Both the position numbers and the translations under genes were made by a program. Source: Durusdinium trenchii (lineage: Eukaryota > Sar > Dinophyceae > Suessiales > Symbiodiniaceae). Taken from it: a DNA stretch of 64,000 bases. Positions 58,201 through 59,745 of the stretch are shown here, one piece after another. The stretch is from contig CAXAMN010003747.1 in the NCBI GenBank assembly GCA_963970005.1, positions 158,890 through 222,889 of the forward strand, written 5' to 3'. Each line of letters begins with the position of its first letter. Within the stretch, counting starts at the first letter, position 1. Under the pieces are notes generated by a model. The model made no database searches and had not been told where the DNA came from. It saw nothing but the letters and a program-made list of their open reading frames with translations.

Positions 58201-58670
58201 TTGCAGACATGAACGAAGCAAATGAGCAAGCTGAGAACTTGTGCTGTCTAATCATTTCGGCAAGCAAGAAAAGGGCTTGATCTCTGTGTTTATGCCAATG
58301 GCTGCCCCAGCACTTAATTAGTCCTTGTATGTCCTTGTCCCTTTTGGTGCCCAAGGTTTGAAGTGGCCTCAAGCGCAAATTACTTTGACCTGAGCCTTCA
58401 GACACCTCAGTCAGGAGTCGCGCAGAACTGCTGTCGGTGATCACGAGAAGTCAGAGCTTGGCTTGATTTGAGCATTTATTGGGCTTGGCAGATTTTTTTG
58501 GCTAATTAGTTTCATTTCATTGGCTAATTTTTAGTTGGGCCTTTCTCACCAGGATACAGCTATATCTCAGTCTACACAAAGTCCAGCTTGGCAGAGCAGA
58601 CCACTCCAACCTCCATTGACCTTGTCGACTTCTGCCAGAATGTGCCAACGCTGGAGAACACGAGCTTGAA
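9796..58670 (+). CDS. Giant modular repeat gene, about 36 FN3-like modules
   Basis: About 36 copies of a 90-100-residue module run collinearly on +, each split over one to six exons (listed below as modules 1-36). Landmarks per module are F-x-D-x-D-L-D, (E/D)-L-G-G, a W and P pair, V-T-H-Y and V-Y-L-A, R-S-Q-x-G, V-G-T-N, P-x-(D/E)-T, V-Y-T-x-S-x-L-x-E-Q-T-T-P and S-D-T-V-A-S-V. The order is unbroken even across introns of 2-3 kb. The predicted product exceeds 3,000 residues. The alternating W, Y-x-V-Y and L-V-Y-T pattern fits a fibronectin-III-like fold (inference). No signal peptide, membrane segment or catalytic motif was identified, and the true first and last exons are unknown. A named family is not recognised; a surface, adhesion or scaffold role would be a guess. 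Confidence 0.8.
10311..11225 (+). CDS. Modular gene, module 2
   Basis: Exon from 10311 reads LSFIDKDLDRLELGGGISW, then PSDISQLEHY, ending near 10400. Exon from 11123 reads YHKLLGTEVAVFTKSSLFEQ then TTPAAVAIRDIES. The R-S-Q-x-G part was not found in the 700 bp between them, which hold family A copies and one family B word, so the module may be shortened or that exon has diverged. Confidence 0.75.
10535..10658. repeat. Family A copies in module 2 intron
   Basis: Units such as GAAGCTACTAGGAGCAAAGG and GGGCTCCTGGCATCGCTAC. A single family B word (AGGTTGGAGGCCATCGCT) lies just upstream at 10444. Confidence 0.85.
11348..12025 (+). CDS. Modular gene, module 3, with internal duplication
   Basis: Exon 11348-11437 reads VSDVVFEDLDLDADQFGG and continues to EPLDTTQ. 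A GT-AG intron follows (11438-11586). The exon from 11587 reads VTAYSVYLAADAQGFGRW. The exon from about 11841 to 12025 reads ANFSFVLVYTKSSFVEQ, then a diverged stretch, then EQLNDTDARVDNITFIDK. The expected T-T-P after V-E-Q is replaced by C-P-S. A 13-bp word, CTACACGAAATCT, occurs twice, 46 bp apart. The donor is GA (12026). Confidence 0.75.
12484..13621 (+). CDS. Modular gene, module 4
   Basis: Exons: from 12484 DLDAGDLGGSIYWRPVGD; about 12872-12966 IHFAPNVDLTAAELRLSIG followed by VPESQEHLTF; about 13100-13151 ELSIFTRSKLFESTTPQ; 13565-13621 VHNISDTVASVSGIAFADE. The V-Y-L-A part is I-H-F-A here, and E-Q-T-T-P is E-S-T-T-P. Introns into and out of the module at the D-L-D site have GA donors (12026-12483 and 13622-13764). 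Confidence 0.7.
13340..13440. repeat. Inverted/direct repeat with GATATC and GGCGCC
   Basis: CCGATATCCC (13350-13359) and GGGATATCGG (13412-13421) form perfect 10-bp inverted arms. ATCGGCGCCG occurs directly repeated at about 13380 and 13425. The block lies inside a module 4 intron and is more GC-rich than its surroundings. It could form a hairpin or be the trace of a small mobile element. Confidence 0.6.
13765..14319 (+). CDS. Modular gene, module 5 (fully resolved)
   Basis: Exons 13765-13842 (DLDKYELTGPITWNPPADTS then QVTHYQ), 13985-14109 (VYFAASSLGTGRVQLQSG, then SYIPNNFQTFGFSHILV) and 14223-14319 (YTSSTLAEQTTPVSLGF then VKNITFQDE). Introns 13843-13984 and 14110-14222 are GC-AG, and 14320-14404 is GC-AG at the D-L-D site. 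There is no intron before V-T-H-Y here, unlike most modules; instead one falls four codons later. E-L-G-G is E-L-T-G. Confidence 0.85.
14405..15678 (+). CDS. Modular gene, module 6 with 25-bp micro-exon
   Basis: Exons: 14405-14429 (DLDALEVG, 25 bp), 14664-14701 (YVTWDTPNFTAS), from 14880 (VTHFAVYLSEDLLGQNRSKA), 15041-15079 (VGLDIPLGTNVAL), from 15194 (VPAETPLANWKYIAVYMKS) and about 15629-15678 (AEQTTPNTFAISDSI). The GA-AG intron 14430-14663 lies inside G-G; the phase is fixed because the join restores V-G-G-Y-V-T-W. This module is the most finely split, into six pieces. Confidence 0.75.
15275..15322. repeat. Family B, two units
   Basis: ATTAGGTTGGAGGCCATTGCT followed by a second, shortened unit in a module 6 intron. 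Confidence 0.75.
16167..17440 (+). CDS. Modular gene, module 7
   Basis: Exons: 16167-16205 (ASEVSLLDLDLDP), 16407 to about 16469 (ELGGSIFWVSPDEELVTGYD), 16555-16690 (VYLSPLVDGQGRSLIGNVSV then GITEAP), 16826-16884 (VTLPTDTALLNFVHVLVFA) and 17380 to about 17440 (SSLAEQSTPCAAAELNDTS). The GC-AG intron 16885-17379 interrupts an R codon (AG|A) and contains a family A array of about 335 bp. The split between D-P and E-L-G-G (GC-AG 16206-16406) is at an uncommon site. Confidence 0.8.
16985..17322. repeat. Family A array inside module 7 intron
   Basis: About nine units of CTAGTAGCGTCCTTGTTCC and CTAGTAGTAAGGCCAGGAGC. The array fills most of the GC-AG intron 16885-17379. Confidence 0.9.
17578..17678. 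repeat. Family A array abutting an exon
   Basis: CTACTAGTAGCGATGCCCTT-type units. The last unit (CCCTTGTTGCTAAG) ends with the AG that acts as the acceptor of the module 8 exon at 17679. Confidence 0.75.
17679..18795 (+). CDS. Modular gene, module 8
   Basis: Exons: from 17679 (LVSIEVNFTDEDLDYNELGG then NIT), about 17889-17914 (IPPNEIYQ), about 17931-17985 (LIDGFLLYLATSAGR) and 18726 to about 18795 (ALVYAKSAIAEQTTPGFALA). The tryptophan part is replaced by NITLLG unless another small exon exists. No V-P-V-G-T-N segment was found in the 740 bp before 18726, which hold family A words and otherwise nothing recognised. Confidence 0.65.
18225..18292. repeat. Family A/B mixed copies
   Basis: A family B start (TTGGAGGCCATTGCTATTAG) runs directly into family A (TAACAAGAAGCTACTAGGGG). 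Confidence 0.8.
18985..19092. repeat. Family A/B chimeric array
   Basis: Family A units, then AGGTTGGAGGCCATCGCTAC continuing seamlessly into TAGTAACAAGAAGCTACTAG. The junction shows that the two families share the GCTACTAG word. Confidence 0.85.
19100..20402 (+). CDS. Modular gene, module 9
   Basis: Exons: 19100-19147 (VSDSISLVDAVTFIDQ), 19405 to about 19465 (DLDEEELGGTVSWAPAGDA), from 19737 (VQYVSQYAAYLATDS), 19974-20050 (GSNRSFVGGALGTEISVLPE then PWMQ) and about 20300-20402 (PLEPGHVLVYTKSTLAEQST then AAEQLNDT). The intron 19148-19404 has a GA donor. A-E-Q-L-N-D-T matches module 3, suggesting these two are closer relatives. Confidence 0.8.
19278..19342. repeat. Family A copies
   Basis: CTCGTTACTAGTAGTAAGGC and related words inside the GA-AG intron of module 9. 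Further copies lie at 19588-19640 and 20078-20125. Confidence 0.8.
20518..22258 (+). CDS. Modular gene, module 10
   Basis: Exons: about 20518-20566 (ISSVFNVSFPDEDLD), 20678-20734 (DGFELGGRVAWQAPLESLQ), from 20951 (VTHYAIYLADAAGWTDMSC), about 21329-21430 (FPIQAKTVFEMHPDDALESG) and about 22208-22258 (LVYTSSHLVEQTTPVAPW). The introns are GC-AG 20567-20677 and GA-AG 20735-20950, both fixed by the consensus. The G-T-N word is not conserved in the fourth exon, but P-D-D is. The 21.43-22.2 kb intron holds no feature I recognise. Confidence 0.8.
21090..21253. repeat. Family B 21-bp array, about 8 units
   Basis: Tandem GCGATGGCCTCCAACCTAMT units, some with AAAAGCGATGG, within a module 10 intron. Because 21 is divisible by 3, the array is open in several frames and encodes M-A-S-N-L-x-A heptads. 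There is no reason to think it is translated. Confidence 0.95.
22378..23090 (+). CDS. Modular gene, module 11
   Basis: Exons: from 22378 (VFNISDTASSVSGVAFTDND then L-D), up to 22583 (EIGGDVSWIPPNETSQ), 22652 to about 22702 (VTGYSLYLDGSTVNRSS), about 22847-22910 (ATSLPIPGETLLGARIL) and about 23012-23090 (VVSVYTFSSLAEQTTPTSLL then ISD). The GC-AG intron 22584-22651 is only 68 bp. The junction within D-L-D/E-I-G-G is ambiguous. Confidence 0.8.
23266..23867 (+). CDS. Modular gene, module 12
   Basis: Exons: 23266-23400 (STVANVLLVDKDLDNAELGG, EITWTEPSDVQQVTFYGVYL), about 23515-23620 (ENRSLIDEVPVNNANTSLQP, then DTALENFTHVAIYT) and 23808-23867 (SNLVEQSVPATFSISR). The first exon runs from before D-L-D through V-Y-L with no introns at either common site. 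The GT-AG intron 23621-23807 breaks an R codon and restores Y-T-R-S-N-L. Confidence 0.85.
24058..24701 (+). CDS. Modular gene, module 13
   Basis: Exons: from 24058 (SFALVTALAFIDEDLDGQEF then GGDLTWQAPASIDQITHY), 24295 to about 24373 (ATYLADEVTGTNRSKLGLDV then PLGIN), about 24516-24595 (IYLLVYTKSTLTEQTTPAAL) and 24658-24701 (SASPVINITFVDK). The last junction restores L-P-G-D-S, matching the G-D-(T/S) start of modules 12 and 23. The intron 24702-24873 is GC-AG at the D-L-D site. Confidence 0.85.
24874..25640 (+). CDS. Modular gene, module 14
   Basis: Exons: 24874 to about 24944 (DLDDGEIGGSIFWYEPDDIE), about 25090-25205 (VVKYCVYRSAGADGIFGRSK then VTTVPVTAEP) and 25569-25640 (VYSMSALYEQSTPEVLEIND then TVAK). 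A further short in-frame stretch at 25380 (YIAATPSEGKGSQI) resembles a second Y-L-A/R-S-Q piece and may be a duplicated or skipped exon. Confidence 0.75.
25753..26541 (+). CDS. Modular gene, module 15
   Basis: Exons: 25753-25842 (VNILSFTDQDLDEGQLGGNI then SWRPPQDTSQ), 26030-26122 (VTHYRAYLAEDAAGHIERSP then ETPVGTNQ), about 26306-26400 (VVNATHLLIYTVSSLVEQST) and about 26515-26541 (DMMASVSN). The GC-AG intron 25843-26029 lies at the V-T-H-Y site. The first exon has no intron at the D-L-D site. Very clean copy. Confidence 0.9.
26886..27765 (+). CDS. Modular gene, module 16
   Basis: Exons: 26886-26930 (VIFLDKDADFGQVGG), 27392 to about 27510 (VEWQEPSDTSRVTHYVAYFS then GKSQIGVDLP) and about 27632-27765 (EGELNVTVPADTQLSYVDDS then AVVFTRSFLTEQTTPRALE). 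D-L-D is D-A-D. The GT-AG intron 26931-27391 contains a family B array and splits G-G from V-E-W. The V-T-H-Y site has no intron here. Confidence 0.85.
26987..27315. repeat. Family B 21-bp array, about 15 units
   Basis: Tandem AGGTTGGAGGCCATCGCTAK units, opposite orientation to the array at 21.1 kb, entirely within the GT-AG intron of module 16. The long open frames over it on both strands are heptad artefacts of the 21-bp period. Confidence 0.95.
27964..29163 (+). CDS. Modular gene, module 17
   Basis: Exons: 27964 to about 28047 (VSDTASSIPYLHFTDLDLDE then GQIGAKVA), about 28375-28450 (NGTITHYRLYAAEDELGTNR) and about 29059-29163 (FDLHNYTHLLIYAKTEVSEQ then TVPTFHVIKDE). The tryptophan part was not found. 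L-G-G is I-G-A and T-T-P is T-V-P, so this is one of the more diverged copies. Confidence 0.7.
29352..33141 (+). CDS. Modular gene, module 18, with 3-kb intron
   Basis: Exons: 29352 to about 29425 (AIVSHVNLADKDLDPLELGG then TITW), about 29735-29835 (SPPDTLTLVTGYVVYLAQTA then AGLGNVA) and 32989-33141 (VGSNFVDLEPEKAQNASEYV, then FTSSSLTEQTTPAFFALSDS, SINFT). The second and third exons are consecutive parts of one module although about 3.1 kb apart. The exit intron is GT-AG (ACA|GTTACT to GGGAG|GATTTG). Confidence 0.8.
32031..32063. repeat. Poly-T and (CT)n tract
   Basis: A T run followed by about ten CT dinucleotides, a purine/pyrimidine-asymmetric simple repeat inside the module 18 intron. 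Confidence 0.9.
32590..32650. repeat. Family B, about three units
   Basis: AATGGCCTCCCCCTAAGAGC and following units within the module 18 intron. Confidence 0.75.
33273..34848 (+). CDS. Modular gene, module 19
   Basis: Exons: 33273-33341 (DLDLDLGDLGGEVAWQPSLD then VAQ), 34434-34535 (VTGYFIYFSPAADGAERSLL, then GNTSDS) and 34724-34848 (VDRIGLSHNQKTGTLRHVLV, then SSSLAEQSTPLSLPFNEAR). The GC-AG intron 33342-34433 holds family A units and a hairpin. T-H-V-L-V is R-H-V-L-V. Confidence 0.85.
33664..33772. repeat. Family A copies in module 19 intron
   Basis: TACTAGGAGCAAGGACGCTA, then CTAGTAGCGATGCCCTTTGC, that is, units in both orientations meeting in one short block. Confidence 0.85.
33891..33950. 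repeat. Perfect inverted repeat (hairpin)
   Basis: ATTCTTCTATA (33912-33922) and TATAGAAGAAT (33928-33938) are perfect arms around a 5-bp loop. Outer arms TAGAAGCC (33891-33898) and GGCTTCTA (33943-33950) extend the symmetry. The element is AT-rich and intronic. It may be a small MITE-like remnant or simply a hairpin. Confidence 0.65.
34990..35545 (+). CDS. Modular gene, module 20
   Basis: Exons: from about 34990 (TDSSVSAVNFTDRDLDAEEL then GG), about 35136-35285 (WAQPEDASLVTHFLVYLAED then GSNRSQAQ) and about 35473-35545 (YSHILVYTKSSLTEQTTPSS). The G-G/W junction is best explained by a GC donor with the join inside a codon. V-T-H-F-L-V-Y-L-A-E-D-Q-Q-G-S-N-R-S-Q is among the best-preserved copies. 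Confidence 0.8.
35728..36805 (+). CDS. Modular gene, module 21
   Basis: Exons: about 35728-35779 (ITDSNASVTVAQFIDQ), 35855 to about 35946 (DLDAYDLGGPITWQVLGDET then LVTHYDIYLAP), about 36408-36440 (GSNRSQLGTTE), 36604-36676 (VGTDFIDVPVDFVQGLLTHI then QIYT) and 36759-36805 (SSLVEQTTPYVFVAR). The GA-AG intron 35780-35854 is only 75 bp. The GT-AG intron 36677-36758 restores an R codon in Y-T-R-S-S-L. Confidence 0.85.
36165..36345. repeat. About 80-bp imperfect tandem duplication
   Basis: GACGAGTTGAGTCGACTTC at 36169 and 36254, CCAATCGTTCCACTTCGGT at 36216 and 36294, and GAACACCGACTTCGGA at 36240 and 36322 give offsets of 78-85 bp. Two divergent copies lie in tandem, in an intron of module 21. 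Confidence 0.8.
36852..37585 (+). CDS. Modular gene, module 22
   Basis: Exons: 36852-36965 (INNTNSSVSNIVFLDDDLDD, DELGGNISWQLPEDLSQ), 37024 to about 37080 (VSHYLSYLADDSNRSQKL), about 37260-37352 (SALSVQMDPISFLEAEQPQL then NYTQVLVYT) and 37538-37585 (SVLAEQTSPAVTEIS). The GC-AG introns 36966-37023 and 37353-37537 are fixed by the consensus; the second breaks the R codon of Y-T-R-S. The first exon runs through the D-L-D site without an intron. Confidence 0.9.
37677..40678 (+). CDS. Modular gene, module 23, hosting a nested gene
   Basis: Exons: 37677 to about 37785 (FATVQSPNFTDQDLDEEDLG then GTLSWLEP), 37987 to about 38070 (SAWYVIYLSTDAVGAGRQM), 40317 to about 40375 (VGATSIGTNELQVPADTTRD) and about 40613-40678 (APFNFFTLFTRSALAEQTTP). 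The second and third exons are successive parts of the module, but the WW-RRM gene (38.37-39.93 kb) sits between them. A possible alternative Y-L piece exists near 37810. Confidence 0.8.
38369..39926 (+). CDS. WW plus RRM RNA-binding protein gene nested in an intron
   Basis: Start at 38369 (MAKNSSGWGESQWVKR). A Lys/Gly-rich stretch (residues about 25-55) is followed by a WW domain (about residues 95-125): WREFADHEGTKYYHNSKTG then WERPP, with both W, the Y-Y pair and P present. After a basic linker comes an RRM: RNP2-like LFVFHLP (about 39325) and RNP1-like SRGFGFVSYE (about 39630), ending VEFKKGEE. The C-terminal tail is acidic and the stop is at 39926. The RRM resembles CELF/Bruno-type third RRMs, so the protein probably binds pre-mRNA or mRNA; the WW domain would bind a proline-rich partner. 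Proposed introns: 38885-39273 (GA-AG, frame kept) and one about 39396-39568. An upstream in-frame ATG at 38327 is possible. No splice-leader relic was seen upstream. Confidence 0.8.
38885..39273 (+). other. Intron with duplicated flanks and family A array
   Basis: The donor flank CGGCCGAAAG|GAGCGCTCC and the acceptor flank CGGCCGAAAG|GAGCGGTCC are near-identical over about 28 bp (the first copy has three extra bases, TAA, upstream). Between them is a family A array (about 38911-39262). Removing 38885-39273 keeps the frame and gives one S-N-G-R-K-E-R-S-K-V instead of a stop. This is the clearest example in the window of an intron bounded by a direct duplication containing AGGAG. Confidence 0.65.
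38911..39262. repeat. Family A array in WW-RRM gene
   Basis: Units such as CTTGTTACTAGTAAGGCCAG and GAGCTACTAGTAGCGTCC, about 350 bp in total. Higher-order period of about 75-80 bp (GGCCGGCCAGGAGC appears twice). Confidence 0.9.
40425..40472. repeat. Family B, two degenerate units
   Basis: GTAGGTTGAAGGCCATCGCT and TTAGGTTGGAGGC in a module 23 intron. Confidence 0.7.
40827..42689 (+). CDS. Modular gene, module 24
   Basis: Exons: 40827 to about 40900 (VALALSDTIASISSMAFLDL then DLDE), 41682-41732 (EELGGTFLWQPPDDQQQ), 42116 to about 42166 (VFSYEIYLSNIGSTDA), 42342 to about 42435 (NGSVPVGTHDLQLLPDTMPQ) and 42516-42689 (SFVLIYTRSLLVEQTTPVGS, NDSVASVRNVSFTDLDLDNL, ELGGN). The last exon runs uninterrupted from Y-T-R-S through E-Q-T-T-P, S-V-A-S-V, D-L-D and L-G-G into module 25, so four sites that carry introns elsewhere have none here. 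The GC-AG intron 41733-42115 is at the V-T-H-Y site. Confidence 0.85.
41180..41262. repeat. Family A copies
   Basis: GTAACAAGTGCATCGCTAGT-type units. Further blocks occur at 41450-41515 and 42000-42088, all in introns of module 24. Confidence 0.85.
42978..43439 (+). CDS. Modular gene, module 25
   Basis: The D-L-D/L-G-G part is on the previous exon. The GT-AG intron 42690-42977 precedes VTWDDPPVEEQGYLAEFFDV then YLSEEG (42978 to about 43055). Exon 43322-43439 reads SFSEILVFTRSTLTEQTTPR then VLNLNFPDQ. The V-P-V-G-T-N part was not clearly found between them. The exit is a GA donor (43440-43602). Confidence 0.8.
43478..43530. repeat. TA-rich microsatellite
   Basis: TATATACAGTAAACATATAT and a following (TA)n run inside the GA-AG intron 43440-43602. 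Confidence 0.9.
43603..44476 (+). CDS. Modular gene, module 26
   Basis: Exons: 43603 to about 43660 (DLDAGELGGNVSWSEPQET), from 43998 (DSSLVANYVVYLADLGGDRV) and 44315-44476 (VGSTVVAMNPDTLVLNYTHV, VYTQSSLVEQSTPRAINISD, SVASVSGVQFVDE). The third exon covers V-G-T through F-x-D without interruption. The exit intron 44477-44734 is GC-AG. Confidence 0.85.
44735..45514 (+). CDS. Modular gene, module 27
   Basis: Exons: 44735-44815 (DLDVLELGGEILWTKPLDDS then FVTFYDV), about 44981-45079 (MGAFRSQLGLPVPVGTLQTF then APVDLPQDK) and 45402-45514 (LNAQELRSHILVYTRSVLVE, QSTPTAIEISDTVSDVLN). The intron 45515-45674 is GC-AG and skips a local stop-prone stretch. Confidence 0.85.
45675..46321 (+). CDS. Modular gene, module 28
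   Basis: Exons: 45675 to about 45785 (VTFIDEDLDLRDLGGYISWE, HPLDVKQVTAYHVYI), from 45839 (DPAGLGRSQISEILVNEQLP), about 45976-46065 (SDQPLSQYTDVLVYSESSLA then EQTTPVVL) and 46274-46321 (IYDAESLVINANFTDQ). The first exon has no intron at either the D-L-D or the V-T-H-Y site. The exit intron 46322-46450 is GT-AG. Confidence 0.85.
46451..47045 (+). CDS. Modular gene, module 29
   Basis: Exons: 46451 to about 46540 (DLDGEELGGTVEWQQSGDYH then LVVAYDLYLY) and about 46930-47045 (LAPELPLDMATHVVIYTRSS then EQTTPVAINISDP). The middle R-S-Q/V-G-T part is unclear. A frame at about 46590 reads LNSEQTVTPATFP, an extra degenerate E-Q-T-T-P-like piece out of the normal order. Confidence 0.75.
47489..48309 (+). 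CDS. Modular gene, module 30
   Basis: Exons: 47489-47582 (SFYDMDLDGGQLGGGISWAA then ELTLVTHYV), 47768-47878 (AYLAANASGDLRSQIGSHVP, VGTNYVDLPPETPM) and 48186-48309 (VLTNIVVYTKSALVEQTTPT, SMEVNDTSSSVSNIVFLG). The intron after V-T-H-Y-V is placed one step later than in most modules. R-S-Q-I-G, V-P-V-G-T-N and P-P-E-T-P are on one exon here. Confidence 0.9.
47895..48018. repeat. Family A copies in module 30 intron
   Basis: TTACTACTAGTAAGGCACTT and CTAGTAGCGATGCACTTGTT units between the second and third exons of module 30. Confidence 0.85.
48428..49023 (+). CDS. Modular gene, module 31
   Basis: Exons: about 48428-48530 (LNIRFVDNDLDEMELGGNIT then TPVDSSQVTLYS), 48637-48743 (VYLSTSFDAENRSIVAEDVS, IGTNTALLPAETAMR) and about 48938-49023 (WFTYVNIYTKSPVIEQTTPA then SLFISDTIA). 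Both this exon and the end of module 30 encode an S-V-x-N-I-x-F stretch, so one of the two is either spliced out or duplicated. Confidence 0.85.
49180..50035 (+). CDS. Modular gene, module 32, with a local frame problem
   Basis: Exons: about 49180-49289 (LIADLELVDQDLDATEIGGN, SWKVLQDFALISHFSV), 49439 to about 49490 (YFTDDTSWQAARLRAG), about 49683-49747 (AELFIPAETDPPLATYGFS) and about 49950-50035 (VFCRS, then SSLAERTTPFSAVINDT in another frame). The GT-AG intron 49290-49438 is fixed by the V-Y join. Between C-R-S and S-S-L-A-E-R the frame shifts over a short TTCC-rich stretch, so the copy may be damaged or a splice site was missed. E-Q is E-R. Confidence 0.7.
50112..53913 (+). CDS. Modular gene, module 33, with 3.1-kb intron
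   Basis: Exons: 50112-50153 (VYNISFVDLDMDLQ), 50205-50252 (DLGGTIAWNEPLEASQ), 50317 to about 50376 (VTHYLVYLTMNASEGQSLVA), 50637 to about 50690 (VPSTDVLVQLAPETPAQ) and 53833-53913 (VVFSRSVLVESTTPDFLTVS then DSFSQSE). Introns are GA-AG 50154-50204 and GC-AG 50253-50316. The last intron, about 50691-53832, contains two family B arrays and a retrotransposon, yet the exons on both sides are successive parts of one module. Confidence 0.85.
50780..51228. repeat. Family B 21-bp array, about 20 units, with assembly gap
   Basis: Tandem CCTCCAACCTAATAGCGAYGG. Units alternate GACGG and GATGG. Ten N at 50880-50889 mark an unresolved gap, so the true length is unknown. Confidence 0.95.
50880..50889. other. 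Assembly gap (10 N)
   Basis: A run of ten N within the 21-bp array. The size may be nominal. Confidence 1.
51229..53396 (+). mobile_element. Non-LTR retrotransposon relic with reverse transcriptase
   Basis: Several + frames carry retroelement motifs. From 51622, QVWWTLTQRWLRSGSVPRQL then DPAATRPIVLSVFWR is the N-terminal RT region. At 51922-52260 come motif A (VSLDWSAAYDRL), motif B (AVPQGCPVAP) and motif C (SIYMDDRTWWA, a Y-M-D-D box). Then ALGVST follows at about 52405 in another frame. Near 53130-53200 a C-x-x-C...H...C pattern (FCQGRLRPSWMHLVWHCEHF) suggests a C-terminal zinc-binding segment. Frames change at least three times and stops intervene, so it is inactive. It lies exactly between two family B arrays within a module 33 intron. 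No LTR or integrase was seen. The 5' and 3' ends are not defined. Confidence 0.8.
51894..52355 (+). pseudogene. RT palm fragment (motifs A-C)
   Basis: The open frame of 153 codons holds motif A (D in L-D-W-S-A-A-Y-D), motif B (Q-G-C-P) and motif C (Y-M-D-D), so the catalytic aspartates are intact in this piece. Upstream and downstream RT parts continue in other frames. It would polymerise cDNA from RNA at a nicked target in an intact element. Confidence 0.8.
53396..53776. repeat. Family B 21-bp array, about 17 units
   Basis: CCTCCAACCTAATAGCGATGG units in the same orientation as the array at 50.8-51.2 kb, with variants GGCTTTCAACC and AGCGGTGG repeated as a higher-order block. Confidence 0.95.
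54082..54872 (+). CDS. Modular gene, module 34
   Basis: Exons: 54082-54124 (VNFTDKDLDGTQIG), 54240 to about 54305 (VISWSIPVPDFRPLVEHFFV), 54418 to about 54455 (VYLSDFGNRSQLG) and 54764 to about 54872 (VSVQPELYYAPHTHVAVFAA, SSLVEQSTPSTTE). The GC-AG intron 54125-54239 interrupts the second G of G-G and restores G-G-V-I-S-W. The intron into the module, 53914-54081, is GT-AG. Confidence 0.85.
55092..57465 (+). CDS. Modular gene, module 35
   Basis: Exons: about 55092-55156 (EIVDTDASVSNILFQDKDLD then AT), 55270-55321 (DEMGGYIFWTAPTDSLQ), 55425 to about 55480 (VTYYNVFLRDASSSSQIAG), about 57217-57260 (EFIPAETAIASW) and about 57377-57465 (LAKEVAIYTQSSLVEQSTAV then ALPIIET). GC-AG introns 55157-55269 and 55322-55424. 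T-T-P is T-A-V. A 1.7-kb intron separates S-S-Q-I from P-A-E-T. Confidence 0.8.
55481..57216. other. Long intron of module 35 with overlapping open frames
   Basis: At 55.9-56.6 kb three long open frames overlap (214 and 154 codons on +, 154 on -) in a locally GC-richer segment. None shows a domain I recognise. It could be the remains of an inserted element. The rest of the intron shows nothing distinctive. Confidence 0.5.
57636..58670 (+). CDS. Modular gene, module 36 (last clear module)
   Basis: Exons: 57636-57683 (DEIASVSGVVFDDIDQ), 57856-57912 (DIDVLGGQISWEHPNDTSE), 58031 to about 58130 (VSFYVGYFANFPGATYGSRR) and 58553 to about 58670 (YSYISVYTKSSLAEQTTPTS then LENTSLK). GA-AG 57684-57855 and GC-AG 57913-58030 are fixed by the consensus. 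V-T-H-Y is V-S-F-Y. Confidence 0.85.
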
Positions 58671-59030
58671 GCTTGGTCATGCCATGGTGCACTCCGGCAC
58701 TGCAGTGTCCTTCAAAGTTCGTTGGAGAAGCTTTTGGCTTTTGTTTGAACGCTGCGAGTCTTGCACGGTTTTGCCACAGGTTTGGACATTACTCGTGCGG
58801 TTTGCTTTCCAAACCGAGGACTCCCGAACAGGGCACCCTAATGTTGGATTATTATGAGGCTGTGTGGCGAGTCCTTCTCGTTCGAGTGGCGTTGTGGCGA
58901 GTCCTTGTTTCGAGGTACCCGAATTGGTCATCACCAAGTTCTTCCAAGTCTCAGAGGTGAGAAACGCTTGAAAAACAGTTCTGAACGGTTTTGAACGGTT
59001 GGCATTCCCTTTCGCATCAACTCTTTGCAG

Positions 59031-59745
59031 GACGGCCTTTCTGTGGAGTTTGCTCCCTTGCGAAAGGGTCCCATTACCATGATCATTACCAGTACCACGG
59101 CATCTTGGACTGTAAGGCGTTGAGATATTTATATATATGTACAGAGACAATGATATGACTATATATATATAGAAAGAGAAGGGGGTTCTCCACTAGACAG
59201 AGCTGAAGCATTCTTTGCCCAAGGCAGTGGTGGTCCAAACCCCAGTTGCCTCAGCTTGAACTTGCTGCAAAGCACTTTGGTGGTCACGTCCTTTGTACGT
59301 AGAGCAGACTGATTAGTCTGAGTCAGAAGTAGTAGCAATTGGTCTGCAGAAATTGGTCCTTGATGTGCTTATTTGTAAACCCAAAGATGCTGCAAGCATT
59401 GCCGTAAGTATTGCCTAAGCAATGGCCTCAAATGTTCCACTCAGGGGATGACTAGCGCCCAAGTCCAAGCCTTGAGCAACGCTATCGGAGTCTCACTTGC
59501 AATTGGAGGGCGCTTTTTAAAGCTTGTCTATTGTAAATGAGGTGGGTTGACAGATATTGGCAATGGTTGAGCAGACGAGAGCTCATGAAATGGCAATTAT
59601 TGGTAAAACCTAACACACTATGGGTCAGGCAGTGGTTTGTTGGGGTACATGGGGTGCGGGATCTTGTTGGACGTTGGCCCAGACACACCCCTGGCAGGAC
59701 TCTTGGTTCCAATCTCAACCACCAGTCTTGGCAAGCCTCCAGATA
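59031..59745 (+). CDS. Possible diverged modules after module 36
   Basis: Three weak segments keep part of the pattern: after TTTGCAG at 59031, DGLSVEFAPLRKGPITMIIT then STTAS; near 59205, FFAQGSGGPNPS; near 59652, ILLDVGPDTPLAGLLVPIST. They look like the P-x-D-T-P-L/V-Y-T part with changed residues. They could be C-terminal modules, decayed copies or chance. Confidence 0.35.
59120..59178. repeat. TA-rich microsatellite
   Basis: Interrupted (TA)n around 59127-59170. Confidence 0.9.
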
